Source: Streptomyces sp. ISL-10 (lineage in GTDB: Bacteria > Actinomycetota > Actinomycetes > Streptomycetales > Streptomycetaceae). Taken from it: a stretch of DNA of 64,000 nt. Under the pieces are notes generated by a model. The model did not search any database. It had not been told where the DNA came from and worked only from the letters and a program-made list of their open reading frames with translations. Below are positions 1 to 7,577 of this stretch, piece after piece (positions within the stretch are counted from its first letter, which is position 1; each line of letters opens with the position of its first letter). The stretch spans positions 186,001-250,000 of the forward strand of contig NZ_JAGGOJ010000020.1 of the NCBI RefSeq assembly GCF_018614575.1, in the 5' to 3' direction. Made by a program: the position numbers and the translations under genes.

Positions 1-744
1 GTCCTGGCGCAGGAGGTAGCCGTTGGCCGCGGGCAGGAAGGCGTGCGGCGGGAGCGAGCCGAGCAGTCCGCCGAAGGCGCCGGACAGCAACAGCGCCCGG
101 GACGCCGCGTCCATGCCCTTGCCGGAGACGTCGGTGAGGACGACCTCCAGGGTCCTGCCGCCGTTCGTACGGGCCGCGACCACGAAGTCGCCGGAGAAGG
201 ACTGACCGCCCGCCGGGCGCAGGGCCATCTCGCGGTGCCAGCCCTGCGGCAGCCGCGGCAGCGCGCTCTGGACCCGGATGCGTTCGCGCAGGTCGAAGAG
301 CATGGTGCCGCCGCGCCGCCACGGCACGCCCACCCTGGCCCGGAACTGTGCGATCAGCAGCCCGAAGAAGCCGCAGGCCGCCACGACCAGCACCGTGCCG
401 GGCGTGACCCTGGCCGGGCCCTCGGTGTACGGCCCGAGCACTATGGATTCCACTATCAGCGCGCCCGCCGCCGTGGCGTACAGGCCGATGAGGCTGGCGG
501 GGCGCAGCAGCAGTCCGCCGGCGACGATCGGCAGCACCAGTGCGACCGGTGAGAACCACACCGGCGAGGCGATCGTGCCCCAGGTGATGGCGGGGATGGT
601 CAACAGCAGTCCGGCGAACGCGATCCGGTCGGAGCCGCCACCGCGGAAGTAGTCGACGGCGGACCGGCGCATGGCGGTACGGACCCGGTAGACGGCTTTC
701 CGCATCCGGGCCGTGAACGAGTCTGCTGCTGCGCCGCGGGCCAT
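1..744 (-). CDS. Membrane-anchored PP2C/SpoIIE-type Ser/Thr phosphatase, 3' end outside window
   Basis: Only the first 248 codons are present; the frame runs off the left edge without a stop. The ATG at 744 (MARGAAADSF) begins a protein with about four hydrophobic helices (roughly residues 41-60, 65-81, 84-103 and 116-134). A cytoplasmic SpoIIE/PP2C-like domain starts near residue 165. The metal-binding signatures SFSGDFVVA and LTDVSGKGMDAA, with their Asp residues, are visible. Such Streptomyces proteins are thought to dephosphorylate anti-sigma antagonists or other phosphoproteins; the target cannot be told here. It is divergent from the acetyltransferase at 853, with about 108 bp between the starts. 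The call is firm for the family and open for the role. Confidence 0.85.
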   Translation of the reverse strand, partial: MARGAAADSFTARMRKAVYRVRTAMRRSAVDYFRGGGSDRIAFAGLLLTIPAITWGTIASPVWFSPVALVLPIVAGGLLLRPASLIGLYATAAGALIVESIVLGPYTEGPARVTPGTVLVVAACGFFGLLIAQFRARVGVPWRRGGTMLFDLRERIRVQSALPRLPQGWHREMALRPAGGQSFSGDFVVAARTNGGRTLEVVLTDVSGKGMDAASRALLLSGAFGGLLGSLPPHAFLPAANGYLLRQD

Positions 745-852
745 TGCGGTGGACCCTATCCATCCAGCGCGGCCCGCGTGCAGGGGGACCCCCGCGACAA
801 TGCGTTCGAAACTCGGTCGCGACGGGCAGCTCGCCGCTGCTAGTCATGGCAT

Positions 853-2082
853 ATGACGACTCAACTCCGGGTGTTGCAGCGGTCCGAGTGGGACCAGTGG
901 TACGGGAAACTGGAGCGCGCCTTCGGGGGTGTCGCCGATTCCCGGCAGGAGCGCAGGCTGTTCGAGTCGTTGACCGAGCTCGACCGGTCGCTGGCCGCGT
1001 GGGACGGCGACGAGTGCGTCGGCACGGCCGGGGCGTTCACGTTCCAGGTGTCGGTGCCGGGCGGCGCCATGGTGCCCGCGGCGGGCGTGACGATGGTGAG
1101 CGTCGCGGCGACGCACCGCCGGCGCGGCATCCTCACCTCGATGATGCGCCGCCAACTCGACGACGTCCGCGCCCTGGGCGAGCCGCTCGCGGTGCTCACC
1201 GCATCCGAGCCCGTGATCTACGGGCGGTTCGGGTACGGCACGGCCAGCCACCAGATGTCCGTGGAGATCGACTCCTCGCGGGTGCGGATCCTCGTCCCAC
1301 CGGGCACGGACGACGTACGGCTGCGCTTCGTGACGGTCGAGGAGGGCGCCGACGCCTGTGAGCGGGTGTACCGGCGCACAATCGGCTCACGGCCGGGAAT
1401 GCTCGCCCGTACCCCGGGCTGGGAGGGCCTGGCGCTGCTGGATCCGCCGAGCGAGCGCGAGGGGGCGTCGCCGATGCAGTGCGTCCTCGCCGAGCGGGGC
1501 GGCGAGGTCGTGGGCTACGTCCGCTTCCACAACAAGCCCGAGTCGTCGCCGGCCGGCCCGGAGGGCTCCGTCTCGGTCCGGCAACTCGACGCACTGGATC
1601 CCGCGGCGTACGCGGCGCTGTGGCGGTTCCTGTGCGGGATCGACCTGACGTCGACCGTGCAGGCGCGCAACCGGCCGGCGGACGACCCGCTGCTGCACCT
1701 GGTGACGGACGTGCGCCGGTGCAACGTACGGCTGAGGGACTCGCTGCACGTGCGGCTGGTGGACGTGGGCGCCGCGCTGGCGGCGCGGACCTACCAGGCG
1801 CAGGTCGATGTGGTGCTCGACGTCGAGGACGCCTTCTGCCCCTGGAACAGCGGGCGCTGGCGGCTGACCGGCGACGCGAAGGGCGCGTCCTGCGAGCGCA
1901 CCGAGGATGCCGCGGAACTGGCGCTGTCCGTGCGGGAGTTGGGGGCGGCGTACCTGGGCGGCGTGTCGCTGTCGTCGCTCGCGGGTGCGGGGCGGGTGCG
2001 GGAGCTGCGGGAAGGGGCGCTGGGGGAGGCGGATGTCGCCTTCGGCTCTGCTGTGGCGCCGTGGTTGCCGCACGGGTTCTAG
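853..2082 (+). CDS. Eis-like GNAT family N-acetyltransferase
   Basis: 409 residues, the usual length of the Eis (enhanced intracellular survival) family, which acetylates lysines and aminoglycoside-type amines with acetyl-CoA. The acetyl-CoA motif VSVAATHRRRGI lies at about residues 83-94. The conserved segment IYGRFGYG (about 122-129) holds the tyrosine used as general acid in Eis. The C-terminal third resembles the SCP2-like domain, and the chain ends in WLPHGF. A terminal Phe carboxylate is the catalytic base in mycobacterial Eis, so the intact end suggests an active enzyme. It is monocistronic and convergent with the glycosylase gene. The natural substrate is unknown; drug modification is possible but not shown. 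Confidence 0.85.
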   Translation: MTTQLRVLQRSEWDQWYGKLERAFGGVADSRQERRLFESLTELDRSLAAWDGDECVGTAGAFTFQVSVPGGAMVPAAGVTMVSVAATHRRRGILTSMMRRQLDDVRALGEPLAVLTASEPVIYGRFGYGTASHQMSVEIDSSRVRILVPPGTDDVRLRFVTVEEGADACERVYRRTIGSRPGMLARTPGWEGLALLDPPSEREGASPMQCVLAERGGEVVGYVRFHNKPESSPAGPEGSVSVRQLDALDPAAYAALWRFLCGIDLTSTVQARNRPADDPLLHLVTDVRRCNVRLRDSLHVRLVDVGAALAARTYQAQVDVVLDVEDAFCPWNSGRWRLTGDAKGASCERTEDAAELALSVRELGAAYLGGVSLSSLAGAGRVRELREGALGEADVAFGSAVAPWLPHGF

Positions 2083-2149
2083 GGGCGGGTGCGGGACTGT
2101 GCGGCCGCGGGCTTTTCGCCCCGCGCCAGGCCCCGCGCCTCGAACTCCC

Positions 2150-2998
2150 CTACGGCCTGGCCGCCGTGGGAGGTGCCCCCGTGGGGCTTGAGTTCCCCTG
2201 ACAGGACGGGCACCAGAAGAGATTGCGGGCGGCGAGACCGGCGGTGCGGATCTCGCCGCCACAGATGTGGCACGGCAGGTTCGCCCGGCGGTAGACGTAG
2301 ACCTCGCCGCCGTGGTCGTCGACGCGCGGCGGGCGGCCCATCGCTTCAGGGGTGTGCTCGGGACGGACGGTGTCGATGCGGTTGTTGCGCACGCCCTCGC
2401 GCATCAACGCCACCAGATCGTCCCAGATCGCGTCCCATTCACGCCGGGTGAGGTCCCTGCCCGCGCGGTACGGGTCGATGCCGTGGCGGAAGAGGACCTC
2501 GGCGCGGTAGACGTTGCCGACGCCCGCGACGATCTTCTGGTCCATGAGGAGGGCGGCGATCGTCGTACGGGAGCGGGAGATCCGCCCCCAGGCCCGCTCG
2601 GGTCCGTCGTCGCCACGCAGCGGGTCGGGTCCGAGGCGGTCGTGTATCGCGTGCTTCTCGCCGTCGGTGAGCAGTGCGCAGGTGGTGGGGCCGCGCAGGT
2701 CGACGTACGAGTCCGGGTTCGCCAGGCGCAGCCGCACCGTGTCGGTGGGCGGGGGCGCGGGTGCGTCGCCGAAGTTCACCTTGCCGAACAGGCCCAGGTG
2801 GATGTGGACCCAGCCGAGCGGTCCGAAGCCGAGGAAGAGGTGCTTGCCATGGGCCTCGGTGGTCTCCAGCGTCTGGCCGTCGACGAGGGCGGCCGAGTCG
2901 GAGAACTTGCCCTGGGGGCTGGTGGCGCGCACGGACCGGCCGCCGAACCTCTCGAAGTGGTCGGCGGCCAGTCGGTGGATGGTGTGCCCTTCGGGCAT
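2150..2998 (-). CDS. Fpg/Nei-family DNA glycosylase (endonuclease VIII-like)
   Basis: 282 residues. The N-terminus MPEGH carries the catalytic Pro2 (Schiff base) and Glu3 of the Fpg/Nei superfamily. MPEGH rather than MPELPE points to the Nei branch, which removes oxidised pyrimidines and nicks the strand. The helix-two-turn-helix MDQKIVAGVGNVYRAE and a C-terminal zinc finger (CHICGG ... WCPSC) are present. The last ~15 residues are low complexity and read from a GC-rich hairpin-like sequence resembling small intergenic repeats, so the natural C-terminus may have been altered. The start overlaps the rpiB stop by one base (TGATG), indicating translational coupling with rpiB. Confidence 0.88.
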   Translation of the reverse strand: MPEGHTIHRLAADHFERFGGRSVRATSPQGKFSDSAALVDGQTLETTEAHGKHLFLGFGPLGWVHIHLGLFGKVNFGDAPAPPPTDTVRLRLANPDSYVDLRGPTTCALLTDGEKHAIHDRLGPDPLRGDDGPERAWGRISRSRTTIAALLMDQKIVAGVGNVYRAEVLFRHGIDPYRAGRDLTRREWDAIWDDLVALMREGVRNNRIDTVRPEHTPEAMGRPPRVDDHGGEVYVYRRANLPCHICGGEIRTAGLAARNLFWCPSCQGNSSPTGAPPTAARP

Positions 2999-3492
2999 CA
3001 GGCGGTCGGCTCCTGCGGGTGGTGCGCGGGGATCGGGGGGAGCTCGCCGGTGGTCTCGTACGCGGAGAGCATCTCGATGCGACGGGTGTGACGCTCCTCA
3101 CCCGAGTACGGCGTGTTCAGGAAGATCTCGACGAACTTCGTCGACTCCTCCCGGGAGTGCATGCGGCCGCCGATGGCAACGACGTTGGCGTTGTTGTGCT
3201 CGCGGCCGAGCGCTGCGGTCTGCTCGCTCCAGGCGAGGGCGGCACGGACGCCCTTGACCTTGTTGGCGGCGATCTGCTCCCCGTTGCCGGAGCCGCCGAT
3301 CACGATGCCGAGGCTGTCCTTGTCCGCTGCCACCCTCTCGGCGGCACGCAGGCAGAACGGCGGGTAGTCGTCCTGGGCGTCGTAGATGTGCGGACCGCAG
3401 TCCACGGGCTCGTGGCCATGGGCCTTGAGCCACTCGACGAGGTGGTTCTTGAGTTCGAAGCCGGCATGGTCGGAGCCGAGGTACACGCGCAT
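2998..3492 (-). CDS. rpiB: Ribose-5-phosphate isomerase B
   Basis: 164 residues starting MRVYLGSDHAG; interconverts ribose 5-phosphate and ribulose 5-phosphate in the pentose phosphate pathway. The substrate loop GSDHAGFELK is at residues ~6-15. The active-site loop GGSGNGEQIAANKV is the actinobacterial form, in which Ser/Glu replace the catalytic Cys of the E. coli enzyme. A longer in-frame upstream extension exists, but residues before MRVYLG do not resemble the family, so the start at 3492 is chosen. It heads a two-gene unit with the DNA glycosylase and is divergent from the amino-acid permease at 3687. Confidence 0.93.
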   Translation of the reverse strand: MRVYLGSDHAGFELKNHLVEWLKAHGHEPVDCGPHIYDAQDDYPPFCLRAAERVAADKDSLGIVIGGSGNGEQIAANKVKGVRAALAWSEQTAALGREHNNANVVAIGGRMHSREESTKFVEIFLNTPYSGEERHTRRIEMLSAYETTGELPPIPAHHPQEPTA

Positions 3493-3600
3493 GGTTCGAG
3501 TGTGGCATGCGGGGCAGGCGCACACCGGTCCGGGGCCCCGCTCGGCCCGGACGGGGTCCAGAGCGACGAGTACAGCGAAGAGTGACGAGTGCAACGAAAC

Positions 3601-3667
3601 GGAGTCGGCTCTTCCGTACCGCGGGGTACTGGGTTTCAATTCCCAGGTTCGCAACCCGAGCGACTCC
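3601..3667 (+). ncRNA. Candidate cloverleaf-like leader RNA upstream of amino-acid permease
   Basis: Seen in sequence: a closing stem GGAGTCG (3601-3607) / CGACTCC (3661-3667), extended after a one-base bulge by CTC (3609-3611) / GAG (3658-3660). It encloses three consecutive perfect hairpins: GTACC/GGTAC (3616-3629, loop GCGG), TGGG/CCCA (3630-3645, loop TTTCAATT) and GGTT/AACC (3646-3656, loop CGC). It ends 19 nt before the permease ATG, just ahead of its AAGGA ribosome site. The tRNA-like outline (7-bp acceptor-like stem, a near-canonical T-arm with one extra T) does not satisfy a tRNA: the arms are in the wrong register and there is no proper anticodon arm. It could be a riboswitch, a tRNA mimic or a decayed tRNA. 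It may also act on the opposite strand as an rpiB leader. Confidence 0.45.
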
Positions 3668-3686
3668 AATACATAAGGATTCGTCC

Positions 3687-5135
3687 ATGACGTCGCAGAC
3701 GACCCTCACAAAGGAAGGCGGACAGGCCCAGACCCCCGGGCAGCCGCCTTCCGCAGACGGTCTCAAGGCAGGTCTCAAGAACCGCCATCTGTCCATGATC
3801 GCCATCGGTGGTGTGATCGGGGCCGGGCTCTTCGTCGGTTCCAGCTCCGGCATCGCGGCGGCGGGGCCCGCCATCCTCGTGTCCTACGCGCTCGTCGGCC
3901 TGCTGGTCGTCTTCGTGATGCGGATGCTGGGCGAGATGGCGGCCGCCCGCCCGAACTCCGGGTCTTTTTCCGCCTACGCGGACCGCGCCCTCGGCCGCTG
4001 GGCCGGTTTCTCGATCGGCTGGCTGTACTGGTTCTTCTGGGTCGTGGTCCTCGCCGTGGAGGCGACGGCGGGCGCCGTGATCCTGGAGAGCTGGATACCG
4101 GCGGTACCCCAGTGGGGCTGGGCGCTGATCGTCATGGTCGTGCTGACCGCGACCAACCTGGTGTCGGTCGCCTCCTACGGCGAGTTCGAGTTCTGGTTCG
4201 CCGGGATCAAGGTCGTCGCCATCGGCGCCTTCGTCGTCATCGGCCTGCTGGCCGTCTTCGGCGTGCTGCCCGGCTCCGACAACCCGGGCGCGGGCTTCGC
4301 GCACCTGACCGACGCGGGCGGCTTCCTGCCCAACGGCGCCGGCGCCATCCTGACCGGTGTGCTGATGGTGGTCTTCTCCTTCATGGGCAGCGAGATCGTC
4401 ACGCTGGCCGCCGGAGAGTCGGAGGATCCCCGGCGCGCGGTCACCAAGGCCACCAACAGCGTGATCTGGCGAATCGCGGTCTTCTACCTGGGCTCCATCT
4501 TCGTCGTCCTGACACTGCTGCCGTGGAACGACAAGTCGATCACGGAGAAGGGCTCGTACATCGCCGCGCTGGACTCGATCGGCATTCCGGCCGCGGGCCA
4601 GATCATGAACGTCATCGTGCTGACGGCGGTGCTGTCCTGCCTCAACTCGGGCCTGTACACCGCTTCCCGCATGGCCTTCTCGCTCGGCGAGCGCGGTGAC
4701 GCGCCCAAGGTCTTCGCCAAGGTCAACGCGAAGGGGGTGCCGACCGCCGCGATCCTCGGCTCCGTCGTCTTCGGCTTCGTCGCCGTCTTCTTCAACTACA
4801 TGTGGAAGGACACGGTCTTCCTCTTCCTGCTGAACTCCTCGGGCGCCGTGGCCCTGTTCGTCTGGCTGGTCATCTGCTTCACGCAGTTGCGCATGCGGGG
4901 GATCCTGCTGCGCGAGGCGCCCGAGAAGGTGACGGTGAAGATGTGGCTCTTCCCGTACCTGACCTGGGCGACCGCAGCGATGATCACGTTCGTCCTGGGT
5001 TACATGGTCTACGACGACGCCAACCGGCAGGTCGCGCTCCTGTCGGTGCTCGTCGCCGCGATCGTCGTGAGCATCGGCGTGGTGCTCGACGTCCTGCGCA
5101 AGCGCAAGGCGGCCGCCGCTCCCGTCTCCGGCTGA
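3687..5135 (+). CDS. APC-superfamily amino-acid permease (paralogue 1)
   Basis: 482 residues with about 12 hydrophobic helices. The N-terminal cytoplasmic stretch LKNRHLSMIAIGGVIGAGLF is typical of the AAT/GabP-type amino-acid transporters (proton symport of an amino acid across the cytoplasmic membrane). The start at 3687 is supported by AAGGA at 3674-3678; further in-frame upstream codons lie inside the RNA structure and look non-coding. GEFEFWFAGIKVVAIG and the C-terminal EAPEKVTVKMWLFPYLTW are shared with the two later permeases. The substrate cannot be read from sequence. Transcription is likely from a promoter between 3493 and 3600, with the structured leader as a possible control element. 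Confidence 0.9.
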   Translation: MTSQTTLTKEGGQAQTPGQPPSADGLKAGLKNRHLSMIAIGGVIGAGLFVGSSSGIAAAGPAILVSYALVGLLVVFVMRMLGEMAAARPNSGSFSAYADRALGRWAGFSIGWLYWFFWVVVLAVEATAGAVILESWIPAVPQWGWALIVMVVLTATNLVSVASYGEFEFWFAGIKVVAIGAFVVIGLLAVFGVLPGSDNPGAGFAHLTDAGGFLPNGAGAILTGVLMVVFSFMGSEIVTLAAGESEDPRRAVTKATNSVIWRIAVFYLGSIFVVLTLLPWNDKSITEKGSYIAALDSIGIPAAGQIMNVIVLTAVLSCLNSGLYTASRMAFSLGERGDAPKVFAKVNAKGVPTAAILGSVVFGFVAVFFNYMWKDTVFLFLLNSSGAVALFVWLVICFTQLRMRGILLREAPEKVTVKMWLFPYLTWATAAMITFVLGYMVYDDANRQVALLSVLVAAIVVSIGVVLDVLRKRKAAAAPVSG

Positions 5136-5143
5136 CACAACGC

Positions 5144-5195
5144 AACGCCGCAGCCCCGGTCCGCTTCGCTTCGCGCGGGCCGGGGCTGCGGCGTT
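5144..5195. terminator. Bidirectional intrinsic terminator between permease and bioY
   Basis: A perfect 16-bp inverted repeat, AACGCCGCAGCCCCGG (5144-5159) and its complement (5180-5195) with a 20-nt loop, sits between two convergent genes. There is no long T tract, as is usual in Streptomyces. Confidence 0.85.
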
Positions 5196-5208
5196 CGTCG
5201 GTCGGGAC

Positions 5209-5793
5209 TCAGCCGCGTCGGCCGGCCAGTTTCCACGCCGTCGGCAGTGCGCCCATCGCCAGGGCCGCCTTCAGCGCGTCACCGATCAGAAACGGGACCA
5301 GGCCGGCCATGACCGCCTCGCCGAACGACATGCCCGTCGCCAGCGCCAGATACGGGACGCCGACCGCGTAGATGATCGCGGAGCCTGCGGCCATCGCGCC
5401 GGCCGTGCGCAGCACGGTCCGGTCGGCGCCGCGGCGGGCGAGGGCGCCCACCACGGTCGCGGCGAGCAGCATGCCGAGGATGTAGCCGAAGGACGGCATC
5501 GCATGGCCCGAGGCGCCCTCGGCGAACCAGGGCACACCGGCCACGCCCGCCACCGCGTACAGACCGAGGGCGGCGAAGCCCCGGCTGGCGCCGAGCGCCG
5601 TGCCGACGAGGAGGGCCGCGAAGGTCTGGCCGGAGACCGGGACCGGGGAGCCGGGGACCGGCACGGAGATCTGGGCCGCTATGCCGGTGAGGACGGCGCC
5701 GCCGGCGACGAGGGCGATGTCACGGACACGGGACGCCGGCAGCAGGTCGGCCAGAACGGTCCCGGATCGGACGGGGGCGACAGCAGTGCTCAT
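5209..5793 (-). CDS. bioY: Biotin transporter BioY (S component)
   Basis: 194 residues from the ATG at 5793, preceded by GGAG. A longer in-frame upstream reading is proline-rich and atypical, so it is not used. There are five to six hydrophobic helices. The family segments SVPVPGSPVPVSGQTFAALL and FAEGASGHAMPSFGYILGM match BioY, the substrate-binding membrane subunit for biotin uptake, which works alone or with an ECF module. No bioMN genes are adjacent, so it would act alone or use a shared energising module. It is divergent from permease 2; the shared 260-bp region should hold its control site, but no BirA operator was recognised. Confidence 0.9.
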   Translation of the reverse strand: MSTAVAPVRSGTVLADLLPASRVRDIALVAGGAVLTGIAAQISVPVPGSPVPVSGQTFAALLVGTALGASRGFAALGLYAVAGVAGVPWFAEGASGHAMPSFGYILGMLLAATVVGALARRGADRTVLRTAGAMAAGSAIIYAVGVPYLALATGMSFGEAVMAGLVPFLIGDALKAALAMGALPTAWKLAGRRG

Positions 5794-5999
5794 CGGGGGG
5801 CTCCACGGGGGTGAGGGCAGAGGGAACACGGCGACGGTAGCCCAGGGAAACCACCCGATCACCAGCAGCCGCCCACAAAGCGGCGGTTGACGCCTTGGTG
5901 GGGTCCGCACAAAAGGCGGGAACCCAGCCCGCTGCGGCGTGATGATCGTCACGGAGGTCCAGGGCACACCGGCCGGTTTTGCGCCCCGGGGCCGCGCTC

Positions 6000-6051
6000 G
6001 GGGAGACTGTAGGTTCCCCATAACTCGCACCGAGTGAGACGAGAGTCCTAC
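6000..6051 (+). promoter_or_regulatory. Possible pseudoknot leader before permease 2
   Basis: GGGGA (6000-6004) pairs with TCCCC (6015-6019). GTAGG (6009-6013), inside that hairpin loop, can pair with CCTAC (6047-6051). ACTCG (6023-6027) pairs with CGAGT (6031-6035). Together this is an H-type pseudoknot with an inserted hairpin, ending 5 nt before the permease ATG, where no good Shine-Dalgarno is seen. The stems are only 5 bp, so chance pairing in GC-rich DNA is possible. Confidence 0.25.
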
Positions 6052-6056
6052 CCGCC

Positions 6057-7442
6057 ATGCACGACGCGTCGCCCACGTCCCTGGCCGCCGAGGCCGAACC
6101 CCTCGAACACGGGCTCAAGCAGCGTCATCTGACGATGCTGGGGCTGGGCGGGGTGATCGGCGCCGGGCTCTTCGTGGGATCGGGCGCGGGCATCGCCGTC
6201 GCCGGGCCCGGCATCGTCCTGTCGTACCTGATCGCCGGCACGCTCGCGATGCTGGTGATGCGGATGCTCGGCGAGATGTCCTCCGCGATGCCCGCCTCCG
6301 GCTCCTTCTCGGTGCACGCGGAGCGGGCGCTGGGCCGCTGGGCCGGGTTCAGCGTGGGCTGGCTGTACTGGTTCCTGCTCGTGGTGGTGCTGGCCGCGGA
6401 GGCGACGGCCGCCGCCTCCATCGCGCACGGCTGGGCGCCGGGTGTGCCGCAGTGGGGCTGGGTGCTCGTCTTCATGCTGGTCTTCACCGTCGCCAACCTG
6501 GCGGCGGTGAAGAACTTCGGTGAGTTCGAGTTCTGGTTCGCCGCGCTCAAGGTCGGCGCGCTCGTGCTGTTCCTCGTCCTCGGCGCGCTCGCGATCCTCG
6601 GGCTGATGCCGGACACCGAACCGGTCGGCCTCAGCCATCTCACCGGTGACGGCGGCTTCCTGCCCAACGGCTGGTCCGGCGTGGTCTCCGGCGTGCTGGC
6701 CGTCGTGTTCGCCTTCGGCGGTCTGGAGGTCGTGACGATCGCGGCCGCGGAGACGGACGACCCGGCCCGCGCCGTGGGACGCGCCGTGCGCAGTGCCGTG
6801 GTGCGCATCCTGTTCTTCTATGTCGGTTCGATGCTGGTGATCGTGACCGTGCTGCCGTGGACGGCGCAGAAGGCGGGCCTGAGCCCCTTTGTCACGGTGC
6901 TGGACTCGATCGGTGTGCCGAGCGCCGGGCGGATCATGGAGATCGTCGTCTTCGTCGCGCTGCTGTCCGCGCTCAACGCCAACCTGTACGGCGCCTCCCG
7001 AATGGTCTTCTCGCTCGCCGAGCGCGGTGAGGCGCCCAAGGGGCTGCTGCGGGTGACGGGCTCCGGTGTGCCGCGCCGGGCCGTGCTGGCCTCGGTCGCG
7101 TTCGGCTTCGTGTCCGTGCTGCTCAATCTCAGGTGGCCGGATTCCGTGTTCCTCTACATGCTCAACGCGGTCGGCGCGGTGCTGCTGTTCGTCTGGGCCC
7201 TGATCGCCGTCTCCCAACTGCGACTGCGCCGCCGCATCGAGGCGGAGGCGCCGGAGCGGCTGACCCTGCGGATGTGGGCGTTCCCCTGGCTCACCTGGGC
7301 CGCGCTGGCGGCCATGGCCGCGATCCTGGTGCTGATGCTCGACGACGACGCGGCCCGGCCTCAGGTGCTGTGGTCGGCCGGGGCGACCGCCGCCGTGCTG
7401 CTGGTGTCGGGCGTCCGCGAACTGCGGTCAGGGAAAGGGTGA
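6057..7442 (+). CDS. APC-superfamily amino-acid permease (paralogue 2)
   Basis: 461 residues, about 12 hydrophobic helices. Its opening LKQRHLTMLGLGGVIGAGLF, the segment NFGEFEFWFAALKVGALVLF and the end EAPERLTLRMWAFPWLTW are near-duplicates of the flanking permeases, showing descent by tandem duplication. It would catalyse proton-coupled uptake of an amino acid; specificity is unknown. Only a weak ribosome site (GAGAG about 11 nt upstream) precedes the ATG, and the leader may be structured. It is separated from permease 3 by 135 bp, so each copy probably has its own promoter. Confidence 0.9.
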   Translation: MHDASPTSLAAEAEPLEHGLKQRHLTMLGLGGVIGAGLFVGSGAGIAVAGPGIVLSYLIAGTLAMLVMRMLGEMSSAMPASGSFSVHAERALGRWAGFSVGWLYWFLLVVVLAAEATAAASIAHGWAPGVPQWGWVLVFMLVFTVANLAAVKNFGEFEFWFAALKVGALVLFLVLGALAILGLMPDTEPVGLSHLTGDGGFLPNGWSGVVSGVLAVVFAFGGLEVVTIAAAETDDPARAVGRAVRSAVVRILFFYVGSMLVIVTVLPWTAQKAGLSPFVTVLDSIGVPSAGRIMEIVVFVALLSALNANLYGASRMVFSLAERGEAPKGLLRVTGSGVPRRAVLASVAFGFVSVLLNLRWPDSVFLYMLNAVGAVLLFVWALIAVSQLRLRRRIEAEAPERLTLRMWAFPWLTWAALAAMAAILVLMLDDDAARPQVLWSAGATAAVLLVSGVRELRSGKG

Positions 7443-7577
7443 TTGCGCGGGCGCGATGTGTCGGCGTGCTGACCTTGTGTGAACATCGTGACCGTATAGC
7501 GGACAAGCGTTCCCTGTGAGAGGGCACGCGCCCAGACTGTCGGCTGCTCCCCCGTCAGCTGATGAACAAGGCCCCCC

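Noticed and set aside
3601..3668. A bona fide tRNA gene.
   Set aside because: The acceptor-like stem fits, but the T-loop-like sequence is not next to the acceptor strand, no 7-nt anticodon loop or D-arm forms, and the internal loop is 8 nt.
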